Position numbers and translations under genes: made by a program. A DNA stretch of 24,340 bases. Source: Desulfonatronospira sp964577315 (GTDB lineage Bacteria > Desulfobacterota > Desulfovibrionia > Desulfovibrionales > Desulfonatronovibrionaceae). The notes beneath the pieces are model-generated. The model did not search any database. It was not told the DNA's origin and was given only the letters and a program-made list of their open reading frames with translations. Shown here in pieces: positions 13,815 to 21,961 of this stretch (position 1 is the stretch's first letter; each line of letters opens with the position of its first letter). The DNA is taken from positions 1 to 24,340 of the forward strand of contig CAZNYT010000030.1 in NCBI GenBank assembly GCA_964577315.1, in the 5' to 3' direction.

Positions 13815-15953
13815 ATGTCCCAGGAGAGTACTTCAGAAAGACAAAGAATGCAGCAGGCCTTTTTGGAAGAAGCCAGCGACTTGCTCCCGGAACTGGAGTC
13901 CGCCCTGTTGGAATTGGACGAGAATCCCCGGGATATGGACGTGGTGAACCGGGTTTTCCGGGCCCTGCACACCATCAAAGGGTCCGGATCCATGTTCGGG
14001 TTCGAGGGGGTGGCGGATTTTGCCCATGAGCTGGAGAACGCATTCGACTTGGTGCGCTGCGGGGAATTGCAGGTGAGCAGCGATCTGCTGGACCTGACCT
14101 TCAAGGGCAAGGACCAGATCCAGATGCAGCTGCATCACCCGAAAAGTTCCCCAGGGCGGGAAATGGATCAAATTTTGGCGGATTTAAAGAACATCTTGCC
14201 CGGGGAACAGGATTCCTCCTCGCTTCAGGATCCAGTAGCCTTTAATGAGCCATCCTTGGGAGCAAAGAAGCAATTTTACCGCATCCGTTTCAGACCGGAT
14301 GGGGATATTTTTGCCACCGGAACCAACCCCTTGCATCTTTTGGAGGAGTTAAGGGAGCTGGGCCAGGCATACATAATCGCCCATAGCGAGGAGGTTCCGG
14401 TTTTGGAAAACCTGGATCCGGAAAAATGTTATCTCTGGTGGGACATTATCCTTACCACGGACCAGGGTGAAAACGCTATCCAGGACGTGTTCATCTTTGT
14501 GGAGGATGAGAGCCACCTCTCCATCCAGGCCATAGAGCAGGACCCCGCCCAGGAGCAGGAGCAGGGCTACAAGAAGTTGGGGGAAATCCTCACTGAGCGC
14601 GGGGACGTCAGCCAACAAGAACTGGAAGGGGTTCTGGCTTCCCAGAAGCGCCTGGGAGAACTTCTGGTCCAGGCTGGGTTGGTGAGCAAGCCCCAGGTGG
14701 AATCCGCCCTGGCTGAACAGTCCACCCTGCGCCAGATGCAGGAGGAGGGCAGCCAAGAGGCCTCCATGTCCAGCGTGCGCGTGCCAGCAGCCAAGCTGGA
14801 CGAGCTGGTTAACCTGGTAGGGGAGCTGGTTATAGCCCAGGCTAAGCTGACCAGGATGGTGGAGGATGGGAATGAACGGCACGTAAGGGGTGTTGCCGAG
14901 GAGATCGAGCGCCTCTCGAACGAGCTCAGGGACAATACCCTGGGCATCAGGATGCTGCCCATAGGTTCCAGCTTCGGCAAATTCCGCAGGGTGGTCCGAG
15001 ACCTGAGCAAGCAGCGGGGCAAGGAAATCGAGCTCTTTACTCAGGGAGCGGAAACTGAGCTGGACAAGACAGTGATCGAGAGGCTGAATGATCCCCTGGT
15101 GCATATCCTGCGCAACAGCATCGACCACGGCATAGAGACCCCGGAAGAAAGAGAAAAGCTGGGCAAGCCCAGGCAGGGCAGGATCACCTTCAGAGCGGAA
15201 CAGTCCGGGGGCAACGTGCATATCACGATTGAGGATGACGGGCAGGGAGTGGATCCGGAACACATCCGGGCCAAGGCCTTGGAAAAAGGGATGCTTCAGC
15301 CGGAGGCAGAGCTAAGCCCCAGGGAAATCTTGAACCTGATTTTTATGCCCGGTTTTTCCACATCCGGTCAGGTAAGCGATATCTCGGGGCGGGGCGTGGG
15401 CATGGACGTGGTCAAGCAGAACGTTTCCGCCCTGAGGGGGAGCGTGGAACTGGACAGCACTCCAGGGCAGGGTTCCACGGTCCGGGTCAGCCTGCCCCTG
15501 ACCCTGGCCATAATCGAAGGGCTGCAGGTCCGGGTAGGGAGCCAGCATTTTATTATCCCTCTTGGGGCGGTAAACGAGTGCCTGGAACTGGAGAAGAGCG
15601 CGGAAACCAGGCAAGGGAACTGGGACTTCGTGAGCCTGCGCGGGGACCTGGTGCCCTATATCCGGCTCCGGGAATGGTTCCAAACTGATGGCCGGATCCC
15701 AGGGCTGGAACAGGTGGTGGTGACCCAAGCCGGGGATCTCCGGTTAGGGCTGGTAGTGGACGAAGTATTGGGGCAGCAGCAGACGGTGATCAAGAACCTG
15801 AGCCGCGTATACGAGCATATCCAGGAGATATCCGGGGCCACCATCATGGGGGACGGCTCCATAGCCCTGATCCTGGATGTAGCAAAGCTAAAGGAATGGG
15901 CTGAATCCCGGAAGGCTGTCGAGCTTGACCTGGAGCAGACCAAGGATGCCTGA
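13815..15953 (+). CDS. cheA: Chemotaxis histidine kinase CheA with MshEN-like linker
   Basis: Encodes 712 residues. The P1/HPt domain (about 10-125) has phospho-acceptor His52 in RALHTIKGSGSMFGF. A P2-like region (about 153-233) starts FYRIRFRPDGDIF. Residues 254-302 are two abutting 24-residue repeats (KLGEILTERG then RLGELLVQAGLV) resembling MshEN/GspE-N motifs. The P3 dimerisation domain follows SSVRVPAAKLDELVNLVGEL (319-338). The P4 ATPase has NDPLVHILRNSIDHG (425-439), EDDGQGVD and GRGVGMDVV (525-533). The CheW-like P5 domain covers about 565-695. All catalytic motifs are intact. It autophosphorylates under receptor/CheW control and passes phosphate to CheY (immediately upstream) and CheB. 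The tandem linker repeats set it apart from enterobacterial CheA. Confidence 0.97.
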   Translation: MSQESTSERQRMQQAFLEEASDLLPELESALLELDENPRDMDVVNRVFRALHTIKGSGSMFGFEGVADFAHELENAFDLVRCGELQVSSDLLDLTFKGKDQIQMQLHHPKSSPGREMDQILADLKNILPGEQDSSSLQDPVAFNEPSLGAKKQFYRIRFRPDGDIFATGTNPLHLLEELRELGQAYIIAHSEEVPVLENLDPEKCYLWWDIILTTDQGENAIQDVFIFVEDESHLSIQAIEQDPAQEQEQGYKKLGEILTERGDVSQQELEGVLASQKRLGELLVQAGLVSKPQVESALAEQSTLRQMQEEGSQEASMSSVRVPAAKLDELVNLVGELVIAQAKLTRMVEDGNERHVRGVAEEIERLSNELRDNTLGIRMLPIGSSFGKFRRVVRDLSKQRGKEIELFTQGAETELDKTVIERLNDPLVHILRNSIDHGIETPEEREKLGKPRQGRITFRAEQSGGNVHITIEDDGQGVDPEHIRAKALEKGMLQPEAELSPREILNLIFMPGFSTSGQVSDISGRGVGMDVVKQNVSALRGSVELDSTPGQGSTVRVSLPLTLAIIEGLQVRVGSQHFIIPLGAVNECLELEKSAETRQGNWDFVSLRGDLVPYIRLREWFQTDGRIPGLEQVVVTQAGDLRLGLVVDEVLGQQQTVIKNLSRVYEHIQEISGATIMGDGSIALILDVAKLKEWAESRKAVELDLEQTKDA

Positions 15954-16007
15954 GTGTTTTAGGCAGGTTTTGGATAAGGGAAAAAAATAAGGCAGGAGGA
16001 TGTAGGC

Positions 16008-18083
16008 ATGAAGAATTTAAAGTTGGGGATAAAACTAATGGGCGGCTTCGCCCTGGTAGCCCTTATCGTAGTGGTAGTGGGCTTCTTTGGCTGGCGCGGG
16101 GCCAACAACATGGGCGGACACGTGGAAGAGATCGGCGAGGTGCGCTTGCCGAGTATTGACTACTTGCGCCAGGTGGATTCTGGGCTTGAGAATGCGATGG
16201 TGCATATGCGCACTTTGATGAATCCCAATTTGAGCATGGAGGAAAGACAGCAGCTGTACGACAATACTAACCAGAGCCGGGAAGTTTACCAGCAGGCCCT
16301 GGACAGGTTTGAGCCTTTGCCCCAGACAGACGAAGAAGCCCGTGTCTGGGAAAACTTTTATCCCGCGCTTGAGGCCTGGGCAGAAGTCAACAATGAGTTT
16401 ATGGAAATGTCCAGGGAGCTGGAGGAGATAGGTATCCTGAATCCGGATGAGTTTTTGTCCCAACTGGAAAGTTTCAGGGGGGATCACTATGCATTGATGG
16501 ATAATATTGGCAGGTATCTGTTGACCGGAGAGGAGTTTGAAGGGGGAGAGGATCCCCAGGCATGCGACTTCGGCCGCTGGTTGGCCGGATTTGACATAGA
16601 CAACCCGGAAATTATGCAGCTCTTGCGGGACATTCAGACCTATCACAATACCTTCCACGAAAGTGTGGCAGATATCAGAGACCAGGTGCAGGCAGGCAAC
16701 CAGGAAGCCGCAGAGGAGACTTATGCCGAGCAGATGCTGCCTGCAGCCCACGAGACTTTTGATTATTTTGATCAATTGATTGCCATAGCCCAGGAATCGG
16801 AAGCCCTGTATGAAGAGATGCACGAGATCATCATGGTGGATAGTGTGGAAGGGCAGCAGGCCACCATGGATGTCCTGGACGAGGTTATTGCGATCAACGA
16901 GGAAGTATCAGCAGAGGCAGCCTCCCAGGCTGAGGCGGACGCAGACAACGCAGTAACAATTGCCCTGGCCGGGATGGGCATAGGTCTGGTCCTGGCAGTA
17001 GCCTTGGGCGCAGTATTGACCAAGGCCATCACCAGGCCGGTTTCCCAGGCGGTTGCCTTTTCCGAGGACATGGCCAACGGAGATATGACCAAGACCTTGG
17101 ACGTGCAGCAAAAGGACGAGATCGGGTACTTGGCTGAGGCCATGCGCCAGATGCAAGACAAGCTCCGGCAGGTGGTTACGGACGTTAAGTCCGCCTCGGA
17201 CAACGTAGCCTCGGGCAGCGAGGAGATGAGCTCCTCCTCCCAGGAGCTCTCCCAGGGGGCCACGGAACAGGCCTCCAACCTGGAAGAGGTCTCCTCCAAC
17301 ATGGAGCAGATGAGCTCCAATATCCAGCAGAACGCGGACAACGCCACTCAGACCGAGAAGATAGCCCAGCAGGCATCCAGGGATGCGGAAGAGGGCGGCC
17401 AGCAGGTCCAGGACACGGTGCAGGCCATGAAGGATATCGCCGAAAAGATCAGCATCATAGAGGAGATTGCACGCCAGACCAATCTCCTGGCCTTGAATGC
17501 GGCCATTGAGGCTGCCCGGGCCGGAGAAGCGGGCAAGGGCTTCGCTGTAGTGGCTGCCGAAGTACGCAAGCTGGCCGAGAGGAGCGGACAGGCAGCCAAC
17601 GAGATCAGCGAGCTGTCCTCAAACAGCGTTCAGGTGGCGGAGAAGGCCGGGGAAATGCTCAAGAAGATGGTCCCGGACATCCAGAAGACCGCGGATCTGG
17701 TGCAGGAGATAAGCGCTTCCTGCAAGGAGCAGACCTCGGGTTCAGAACAGATAAACAAGGCTATACAGCAGCTGGATCAGGTGGTGCAGCAGAACGCCTC
17801 CTCCTCAGAGGAGCTCTCTTCTACTGCAGAGGAGCTTTCCAGCCAGGCCCAGCAACTCCAGGGCACCATGACCTTCTTCAAGGTGGATGAGCACGGAGGT
17901 GGCCGGGAGCAGTCCATAAGGGTCCAAAAATCCGCTTCAGGCCGTAAGAGTGGCCCCAAAAAAGCGGCTCAGCCCCGCATATCCCAGGATCAGCACCGGC
18001 AGGCCGAGGACAGCCAGAAAAAGCGGCTGTCCCTGGATATGAGCGCAGAGGACTCGGAAGACCAGGAATTCGAGAGATACTAG
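16008..18083 (+). CDS. Transmembrane methyl-accepting chemotaxis protein with CZB-like sensor region
   Basis: Encodes 691 residues. TM1 is about 10-29 and TM2 about 315-338, enclosing an extracytoplasmic helical region of about 285 residues. That region contains GDHYALM (His160), ACDFGRWLA (Cys186) and QTYHNTFHESV (His213, His217), a spacing like the zinc-binding CZB domain. HAMP follows TM2 (about 339-391), then the signalling domain (about 395-625) with hairpin tip RQTNLLALNAAIEAARAGE (489-507). There is no C-terminal NWETF-type CheR tether; the tail is basic then acidic. AGGAGG (15994-15999) lies eight bases before the ATG. It is the only membrane receptor in the operon, 54 bases after cheA and before cheW. 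Confidence 0.93.
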   Translation: MKNLKLGIKLMGGFALVALIVVVVGFFGWRGANNMGGHVEEIGEVRLPSIDYLRQVDSGLENAMVHMRTLMNPNLSMEERQQLYDNTNQSREVYQQALDRFEPLPQTDEEARVWENFYPALEAWAEVNNEFMEMSRELEEIGILNPDEFLSQLESFRGDHYALMDNIGRYLLTGEEFEGGEDPQACDFGRWLAGFDIDNPEIMQLLRDIQTYHNTFHESVADIRDQVQAGNQEAAEETYAEQMLPAAHETFDYFDQLIAIAQESEALYEEMHEIIMVDSVEGQQATMDVLDEVIAINEEVSAEAASQAEADADNAVTIALAGMGIGLVLAVALGAVLTKAITRPVSQAVAFSEDMANGDMTKTLDVQQKDEIGYLAEAMRQMQDKLRQVVTDVKSASDNVASGSEEMSSSSQELSQGATEQASNLEEVSSNMEQMSSNIQQNADNATQTEKIAQQASRDAEEGGQQVQDTVQAMKDIAEKISIIEEIARQTNLLALNAAIEAARAGEAGKGFAVVAAEVRKLAERSGQAANEISELSSNSVQVAEKAGEMLKKMVPDIQKTADLVQEISASCKEQTSGSEQINKAIQQLDQVVQQNASSSEELSSTAEELSSQAQQLQGTMTFFKVDEHGGGREQSIRVQKSASGRKSGPKKAAQPRISQDQHRQAEDSQKKRLSLDMSAEDSEDQEFERY

Positions 18084-18094
18084 ACCTTAACCCG

Positions 18095-18122
18095 GATCGG
18101 GGGTGGTCGGCCACCCCCGATC
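18095..18122. repeat. Perfect 12-bp stem-loop between receptor and cheW
   Basis: GATCGGGGGTGG (18095-18106), a four-base loop TCGG, and CCACCCCCGATC (18111-18122). A very stable hairpin 12 bases after the receptor stop and 10 bases before the cheW RBS. No T-run follows, so it fits an mRNA-stability or attenuating element better than a full terminator. Confidence 0.75.
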
Positions 18123-18132
18123 TCAACAGAAT

Positions 18133-18137
18133 AGGAG
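18133..18137 (+). promoter_or_regulatory. RBS deciding the cheW start
   Basis: AGGAG seven bases before ATG 18145. An in-frame ATG at 18103 lies inside the upstream hairpin and is rejected. Confidence 0.7.
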
Positions 18138-18144
18138 CATTATT

Positions 18145-18678
18145 ATGAGTGATGCAAAGACTGGTCAGAACAATACCTACCTTACTTTTTACCTGGACCA
18201 GGACTTGTTCGGCCTGAACATAGATTCGGTGCGCGAGGTTCTGGAATACACCAGCATTACCAAGGTGCCCAGGACCGAGGACTACATGCTGGGGGTGATA
18301 AATGTCCGCGGGCATGCGGTGCCGGTAGTGGATCTGCGCCTAAAGTTCGGCCTGGGGCAGGGGGAAAAGACCGTGGATACCTGCATCATCATTGTGGAGC
18401 TGAGTATCCAGGACGAATCCAGTACCATGGGCGCCCTGGTGGACGGGGTGCAGGAGGTGTTGGATATCATGCCGGAGCAGATAGAGAAGGCCCCCAGGCT
18501 GGGAAGCAAGATAGATACCGAGTTCATCATGGGCATAGGCAAGCTGGAGGAGAACTTCGTGATCATTCTGGACATACAATCCGTGTTCAGCCTGGAGGAG
18601 TTAAACGCCATCTCTGGGTCCAAAACCCGGGAAACGGCTGAAAGCGGAGTAATCACCGATGCTGCTGCGCAGGAGTGA
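18145..18678 (+). CDS. cheW: Chemotaxis coupling protein CheW
   Basis: Encodes 177 residues, a single CheW domain that links receptor tips to CheA P5. Typical segments are YLTFYLDQDLFGLNIDSVREV, KVPRTEDYMLGVINVRGHAVPVVDLRLKFGL and the C-terminal FIMGIGKLEENFVIILDIQ. LGVINVRG with PVVDLR is the diagnostic core. A tail of about 25 residues after the domain is Ser/Thr/Ala-rich. It lies 61 bases after the receptor gene, behind a strong hairpin, and 22 bases before cheR. Confidence 0.96.
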   Translation: MSDAKTGQNNTYLTFYLDQDLFGLNIDSVREVLEYTSITKVPRTEDYMLGVINVRGHAVPVVDLRLKFGLGQGEKTVDTCIIIVELSIQDESSTMGALVDGVQEVLDIMPEQIEKAPRLGSKIDTEFIMGIGKLEENFVIILDIQSVFSLEELNAISGSKTRETAESGVITDAAAQE

Positions 18679-18700
18679 TCATTGAGAATATAATGCCGCC

Positions 18701-19576
18701 ATGAAAGAGAGTCACGGGATGCAATCCAGGCAATGGTCTCAACCTCGGCCCATGAGTCCGGAGGAATTCAGGCAGTTGGGGGAATTCATCCAGAGCGAAT
18801 TCGGGATCAAGATGCCCCTGGCCAAGAAAAACATGCTGGAGTCCAGGCTAAGCAAGAGACTGCGCGGTTTGAACATGCAAAGCTTTAAGGAATACCAGGA
18901 ATACCTTTTCAGCCTTAAGGGCCTGGAGCTGGAGATGCCCTACCTGGTGGATGCCGTGACCACCAACAAGACGGATTTTTTCCGGGAAGAGCATCATTTC
19001 GAGATTTTGTACAACGAACTGCTGCCGCACTGGTATGACAAGCACGTGGGAGGAAAGAGGTTCACAGCCTGGTGCGCCGGATGCTCCAGTGGCAAGGAGC
19101 CTTACAGCCTGGCCATGATCCTCAATGAATTCGGGACTCAAAATCCGGAATTCGATTACCACATCCTGGGCACGGATATTTCCAGGCAGGTCCTGCAGGA
19201 GGCGGAAAGAGCGGTCTACCCCGGCCAGGATGCGGAGCAGATCCCTGATTATATGCGCAAAAAATATCTTCTAAGAAGCAAAGACCGCTCCAAACAACTG
19301 ATCCGAATTGCCCCGGAGCTGAGAAAGAAGGTTTCCTTCAGGGAGCTGAACCTGATGCAGGGAATCTCCTTCCGGGAGAAGATGGATCTCATATTCTGCC
19401 GCAACGTGATCATCTACTTCGAGCGGCCGGTGCAGGAATCCCTGTTCCGCAAGCTGTGCTCCTGCCTGGAACAGGACGGGTATTTGTTTATCGGCCATTC
19501 CGAGACCCTGAGCGGAATGGAGCTGCCCCTGAAGCAGGTCCAGCCCACGGTTTACAAAAAGATCCCTGGGAGCTGA
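18701..19576 (+). CDS. cheR: Chemoreceptor glutamate methyltransferase CheR
   Basis: Encodes 291 residues. The N-terminal helical CheR domain ends in VTTNKTDFFREEHHFE (87-101). The SAM-binding domain has motif I CAGCSSGKEPYSLAM (125-139), LGTDIS (156-161) and FCRNVIIYFE (232-241), then LFIGHSE. It transfers methyl groups from SAM to receptor glutamates and opposes CheB. Either ATG 18701 or ATG 18719 could be used since neither has a strong RBS; 18701 is kept. The N-terminus before MSPEEFRQL is about 17 residues longer than usual, which leaves 18719 possible. Confidence 0.96.
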   Translation: MKESHGMQSRQWSQPRPMSPEEFRQLGEFIQSEFGIKMPLAKKNMLESRLSKRLRGLNMQSFKEYQEYLFSLKGLELEMPYLVDAVTTNKTDFFREEHHFEILYNELLPHWYDKHVGGKRFTAWCAGCSSGKEPYSLAMILNEFGTQNPEFDYHILGTDISRQVLQEAERAVYPGQDAEQIPDYMRKKYLLRSKDRSKQLIRIAPELRKKVSFRELNLMQGISFREKMDLIFCRNVIIYFERPVQESLFRKLCSCLEQDGYLFIGHSETLSGMELPLKQVQPTVYKKIPGS

Positions 19577-19663
19577 AGCCGGGTTTTCGGGACTTGAGGT
19601 GGTTCACGACCATCAGGCTCCAAAAAAAGCGGGGCACAACAGGAATATTAGGACGTAAAAGCC

Positions 19664-20200
19664 ATGCAAGAAGCCAAGCACTTGGAACCGGCCCGAATTT
19701 TTCTCAGGCAAGGGGAGTACTTCGTATCCAACGGCACTCCAGTGGCGGTGACCACGGTCCTGGGATCCTGCGTGTCCGTGATTTTTTATTCCCCGGGACT
19801 GGGCCTGGGTGGTATAAATCACGCCGTGCTTCCGGATATGGCACTTAACTGCCATGGAGCCAAGCATAATCCAGGTTGGTACGTACGCAGCAGCATTCTG
19901 CACGTGCTGGAGCAACTGCAGGCCAGGGAAGCGCGGACCAGGGAATTGGAGGTCAAGGTGTTCGGGGGTTCAAAAATGTATTCCCCGGAGAATTATGCCG
20001 GAATGCAAGGCAGCAGCGTGGGGAGCAAGAATGTGGAGCGTGTTTTAACTACCCTGCAGGAAGTGGGCATCAGCCCCAAAGTTATGGAGGTAGGCGGTCA
20101 AATGGGAAGGAAGCTTATCTTTTTGCCGGATAGGGGCGAGGTCTGGGTCAAGAGGATTCCCTCCAGTTTTATCCGGGGACAAAAGGATGTTCAGCCATGA
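19664..20200 (+). CDS. cheD: Chemoreceptor glutamine deamidase CheD
   Basis: Encodes 178 residues. The catalytic Cys36 lies in TTVLGSCVSV (30-39) and His53 in GGINHAVLP (49-57). The 17-residue Cys-to-His spacing equals that of T. maritima CheD (Cys27/His44), and GGSKMY and the later GQMGRKLIFL region complete the family pattern. It deamidates receptor glutamines to methylatable glutamates. In Bacillus and Thermotoga CheD is also stimulated by CheC, but no CheC is present here. The stop codon overlaps the cheB start by four bases (ATGA), so the two are translationally coupled. Confidence 0.95.
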   Translation: MQEAKHLEPARIFLRQGEYFVSNGTPVAVTTVLGSCVSVIFYSPGLGLGGINHAVLPDMALNCHGAKHNPGWYVRSSILHVLEQLQAREARTRELEVKVFGGSKMYSPENYAGMQGSSVGSKNVERVLTTLQEVGISPKVMEVGGQMGRKLIFLPDRGEVWVKRIPSSFIRGQKDVQP

Positions 20201-21279
20201 ACAGGATTCGGGTTTTGATTGTGGATGATTCGGCTCTGGTCCGGGAAGCCCTGGTAAGTATCCTGGAGCCGGATCCCGAGATTGAAGTGCTGGGAACTGC
20301 CCCGGATCCTTTCGCAGCAGCCCAAAAGATGGAGTCCCAGGCCCCGGACGTGATAACCCTGGATATCGAGATGCCGCGCATGGACGGTATTACCTTCCTG
20401 CGCAAGATTATGTCCCAGCATCCCCTGCCTGTAATCATCTGCTCCTCTCTGACCGGGCAGAACTCGGATCTCAGCCTGCAGGCCCTGGAACTGGGAGCGG
20501 TGGAGATCATCACCAAGCCCAAGCTGGGAACCAAACAGTTCTTCGAGGAATCCAGGGTGCGCATTATAGATGCGGTCAAGGCCGCGGGGCAAGCGGATCT
20601 TACCCGGGGGAAAAAGAAGTCCCCGGCCCGGTCCCAACCTGCTCGCACCCGGGAAGGCCCGGATAAGGTCCAGCCGGGTGCCCGTCCAGCTCAGGGCATG
20701 TTCCGAACCACGGACCGGGTAGTGGTGGTAGGTGCTTCCACCGGGGGGACCGAGGCGCTGCGGATTTTTTTGGAATCCATGCCCGCGGATGCTCCCGGCA
20801 TTGTAATTGTTCAGCATATGCCGGAACATTTCACCCGGGCCTTTGCCCAGAGACTGGACAGCCTGTGCCGGATAAGTGTAAAAGAGGCAGTGGACAATGA
20901 CCCTGTGCTGCAGGGCAGGGCACTGATAGCCCAAGGCAACCGGCATCTGCTCCTTAAGCGCAGCGGAGCCAAGTATTATGTCCAGATCAAGGACGGTCCC
21001 CTGGTTTCCAGGCACAGGCCCTCGGTGGACGTGCTTTTCCGTTCCGCTGCCAGGTACGCGGGCAAGAACGCCGTGGGGGTTATAATGACCGGTATGGGCG
21101 ACGACGGGGCTAGCGGGATGAAAGAGCTCCGGGAGGCAGGTGCTTATACCCTGGGCCAGGACGAGGCCAGCTGCGTGGTTTACGGTATGTCCCAGGAGGC
21201 CAGGAAACTAGGTGCTGTGGAGGAAGAGCTAAGCCTGGACAGGATTGCTCCCCGGGTTCTCAAGGCGGTAGAACAGTGA
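20197..21279 (+). CDS. cheB: Chemotaxis methylesterase CheB
   Basis: Encodes 360 residues. The receiver domain has Asp10/11 and phospho-acceptor Asp56 (ITLDIEMPRMDG). A Pro/Arg-rich linker (about 132-168) leads to the methylesterase domain. Its catalytic triad is Ser181 (VGASTGGTEAL), His207 (VQHMPEHF) and Asp303 (MGDDGASG); the offsets of 26 and 96 residues equal those of Salmonella CheB (164/190/286). CheA-P activates it to demethylate receptors. It starts within the cheD stop codon. Confidence 0.97.
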   Translation: MNRIRVLIVDDSALVREALVSILEPDPEIEVLGTAPDPFAAAQKMESQAPDVITLDIEMPRMDGITFLRKIMSQHPLPVIICSSLTGQNSDLSLQALELGAVEIITKPKLGTKQFFEESRVRIIDAVKAAGQADLTRGKKKSPARSQPARTREGPDKVQPGARPAQGMFRTTDRVVVVGASTGGTEALRIFLESMPADAPGIVIVQHMPEHFTRAFAQRLDSLCRISVKEAVDNDPVLQGRALIAQGNRHLLLKRSGAKYYVQIKDGPLVSRHRPSVDVLFRSAARYAGKNAVGVIMTGMGDDGASGMKELREAGAYTLGQDEASCVVYGMSQEARKLGAVEEELSLDRIAPRVLKAVEQ

Positions 21280-21342
21280 GTCCAGGCCGAGATATAAAAG
21301 GTTTTTTCCGGTGGGGCAAAAGTCAAAAGATTACCCAAAGTC

Positions 21343-21348
21343 AAGGAG
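21343..21348 (+). promoter_or_regulatory. RBS deciding the start of the response regulator at 21357
   Basis: AAGGAG eight bases before ATG 21357. An in-frame GTG at 21276 overlapping the cheB stop would add 27 unmatched residues and has no RBS. Confidence 0.75.
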
Positions 21349-21356
21349 CCCAGGAT

Positions 21357-21776
21357 ATGAGAATCCTGATTGCCGAAGACGATGAGGCTGCAAGATGGAG
21401 CATGGGACAGATGGTCCAGGAATACGGTGAATGTGAAAAGGTCACGGACGGGGAGAAAGCAGTGGAGGCCTTCCGCATGGCTTGGCATGAGAACAGACCC
21501 TACGACTTGATCCTGATGGATATAATGATGCCGCGGATGGATGGGCAAGCCGCATTGGAACGTATTCGGGAGATTGAAAGATCCCAGGGTATTGCGGATG
21601 TTGAAGAGGTCAAGGCCATTATGGTGACTGCCCTGGAGGATCCCAAAAGCGTGGTCCAGGCCTTTTACCAGGGCGGGGCCAGCTCCTACCTAGTTAAGCC
21701 CATCGAGAAGGAAAAGCTCCAGGAGGAGCTGGGCAAGTTGGGTTTTTTTCCTGAAAACTCGAGAGAGTTAAAGTAA
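21357..21776 (+). CDS. Single-domain response regulator (receiver only)
   Basis: Encodes 139 residues, a receiver with Asp8/9 (IAEDDEAAR), phospho-acceptor Asp55 (LILMDIMMPRMDG), Thr91 (IMVTALED) and Lys114 (LVKPI). It has an extended helix after the phosphorylation site (REIERSQGIADVEEVK), common in stand-alone receivers of hybrid-kinase relays. There is no output domain. It lies 77 bases after cheB and 185 before the hybrid kinase, so it may serve as a second CheY, a phosphate sink, or a partner of that kinase. Confidence 0.9.
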   Translation: MRILIAEDDEAARWSMGQMVQEYGECEKVTDGEKAVEAFRMAWHENRPYDLILMDIMMPRMDGQAALERIREIERSQGIADVEEVKAIMVTALEDPKSVVQAFYQGGASSYLVKPIEKEKLQEELGKLGFFPENSRELK

Positions 21777-21951
21777 AAGGTAAAACGTGGTAAATAGTTG
21801 CAAAGTAAGAAGTAAGAGAAAAAATCAGTACGTTAAGCTAGAGATGTTAAGGACATAGAGAAGGTTAAGGATTTTCAATAAAAAACAACTGGTTGTCAAA
21901 GAGCTTTTGATTCTCTAGCCGAAAAGGAAGATACTAGTACCCGGAAGTGAT

Positions 21952-21956
21952 AAGGA
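21952..21956 (+). promoter_or_regulatory. RBS deciding the last kinase start
   Basis: AAGGA five bases before ATG 21962. The in-frame GTG at 21947 has a weaker upstream sequence. Confidence 0.6.
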
Positions 21957-21961
21957 TTGTT

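Noticed and set aside
14349..15263. 304-residue open frame on the minus strand inside cheA
   Set aside because: Shadow of the cheA coding strand, which has every CheA motif; no RBS or recognisable domain on the minus strand.
16035..16823. 262-residue open frame on the minus strand in the receptor gene
   Set aside because: Antisense shadow of the receptor's extracytoplasmic region; no RBS or domain.
20191..21015. 274-residue open frame on the minus strand across cheB
   Set aside because: Antisense to clear cheB catalytic motifs; composition follows the sense codons.
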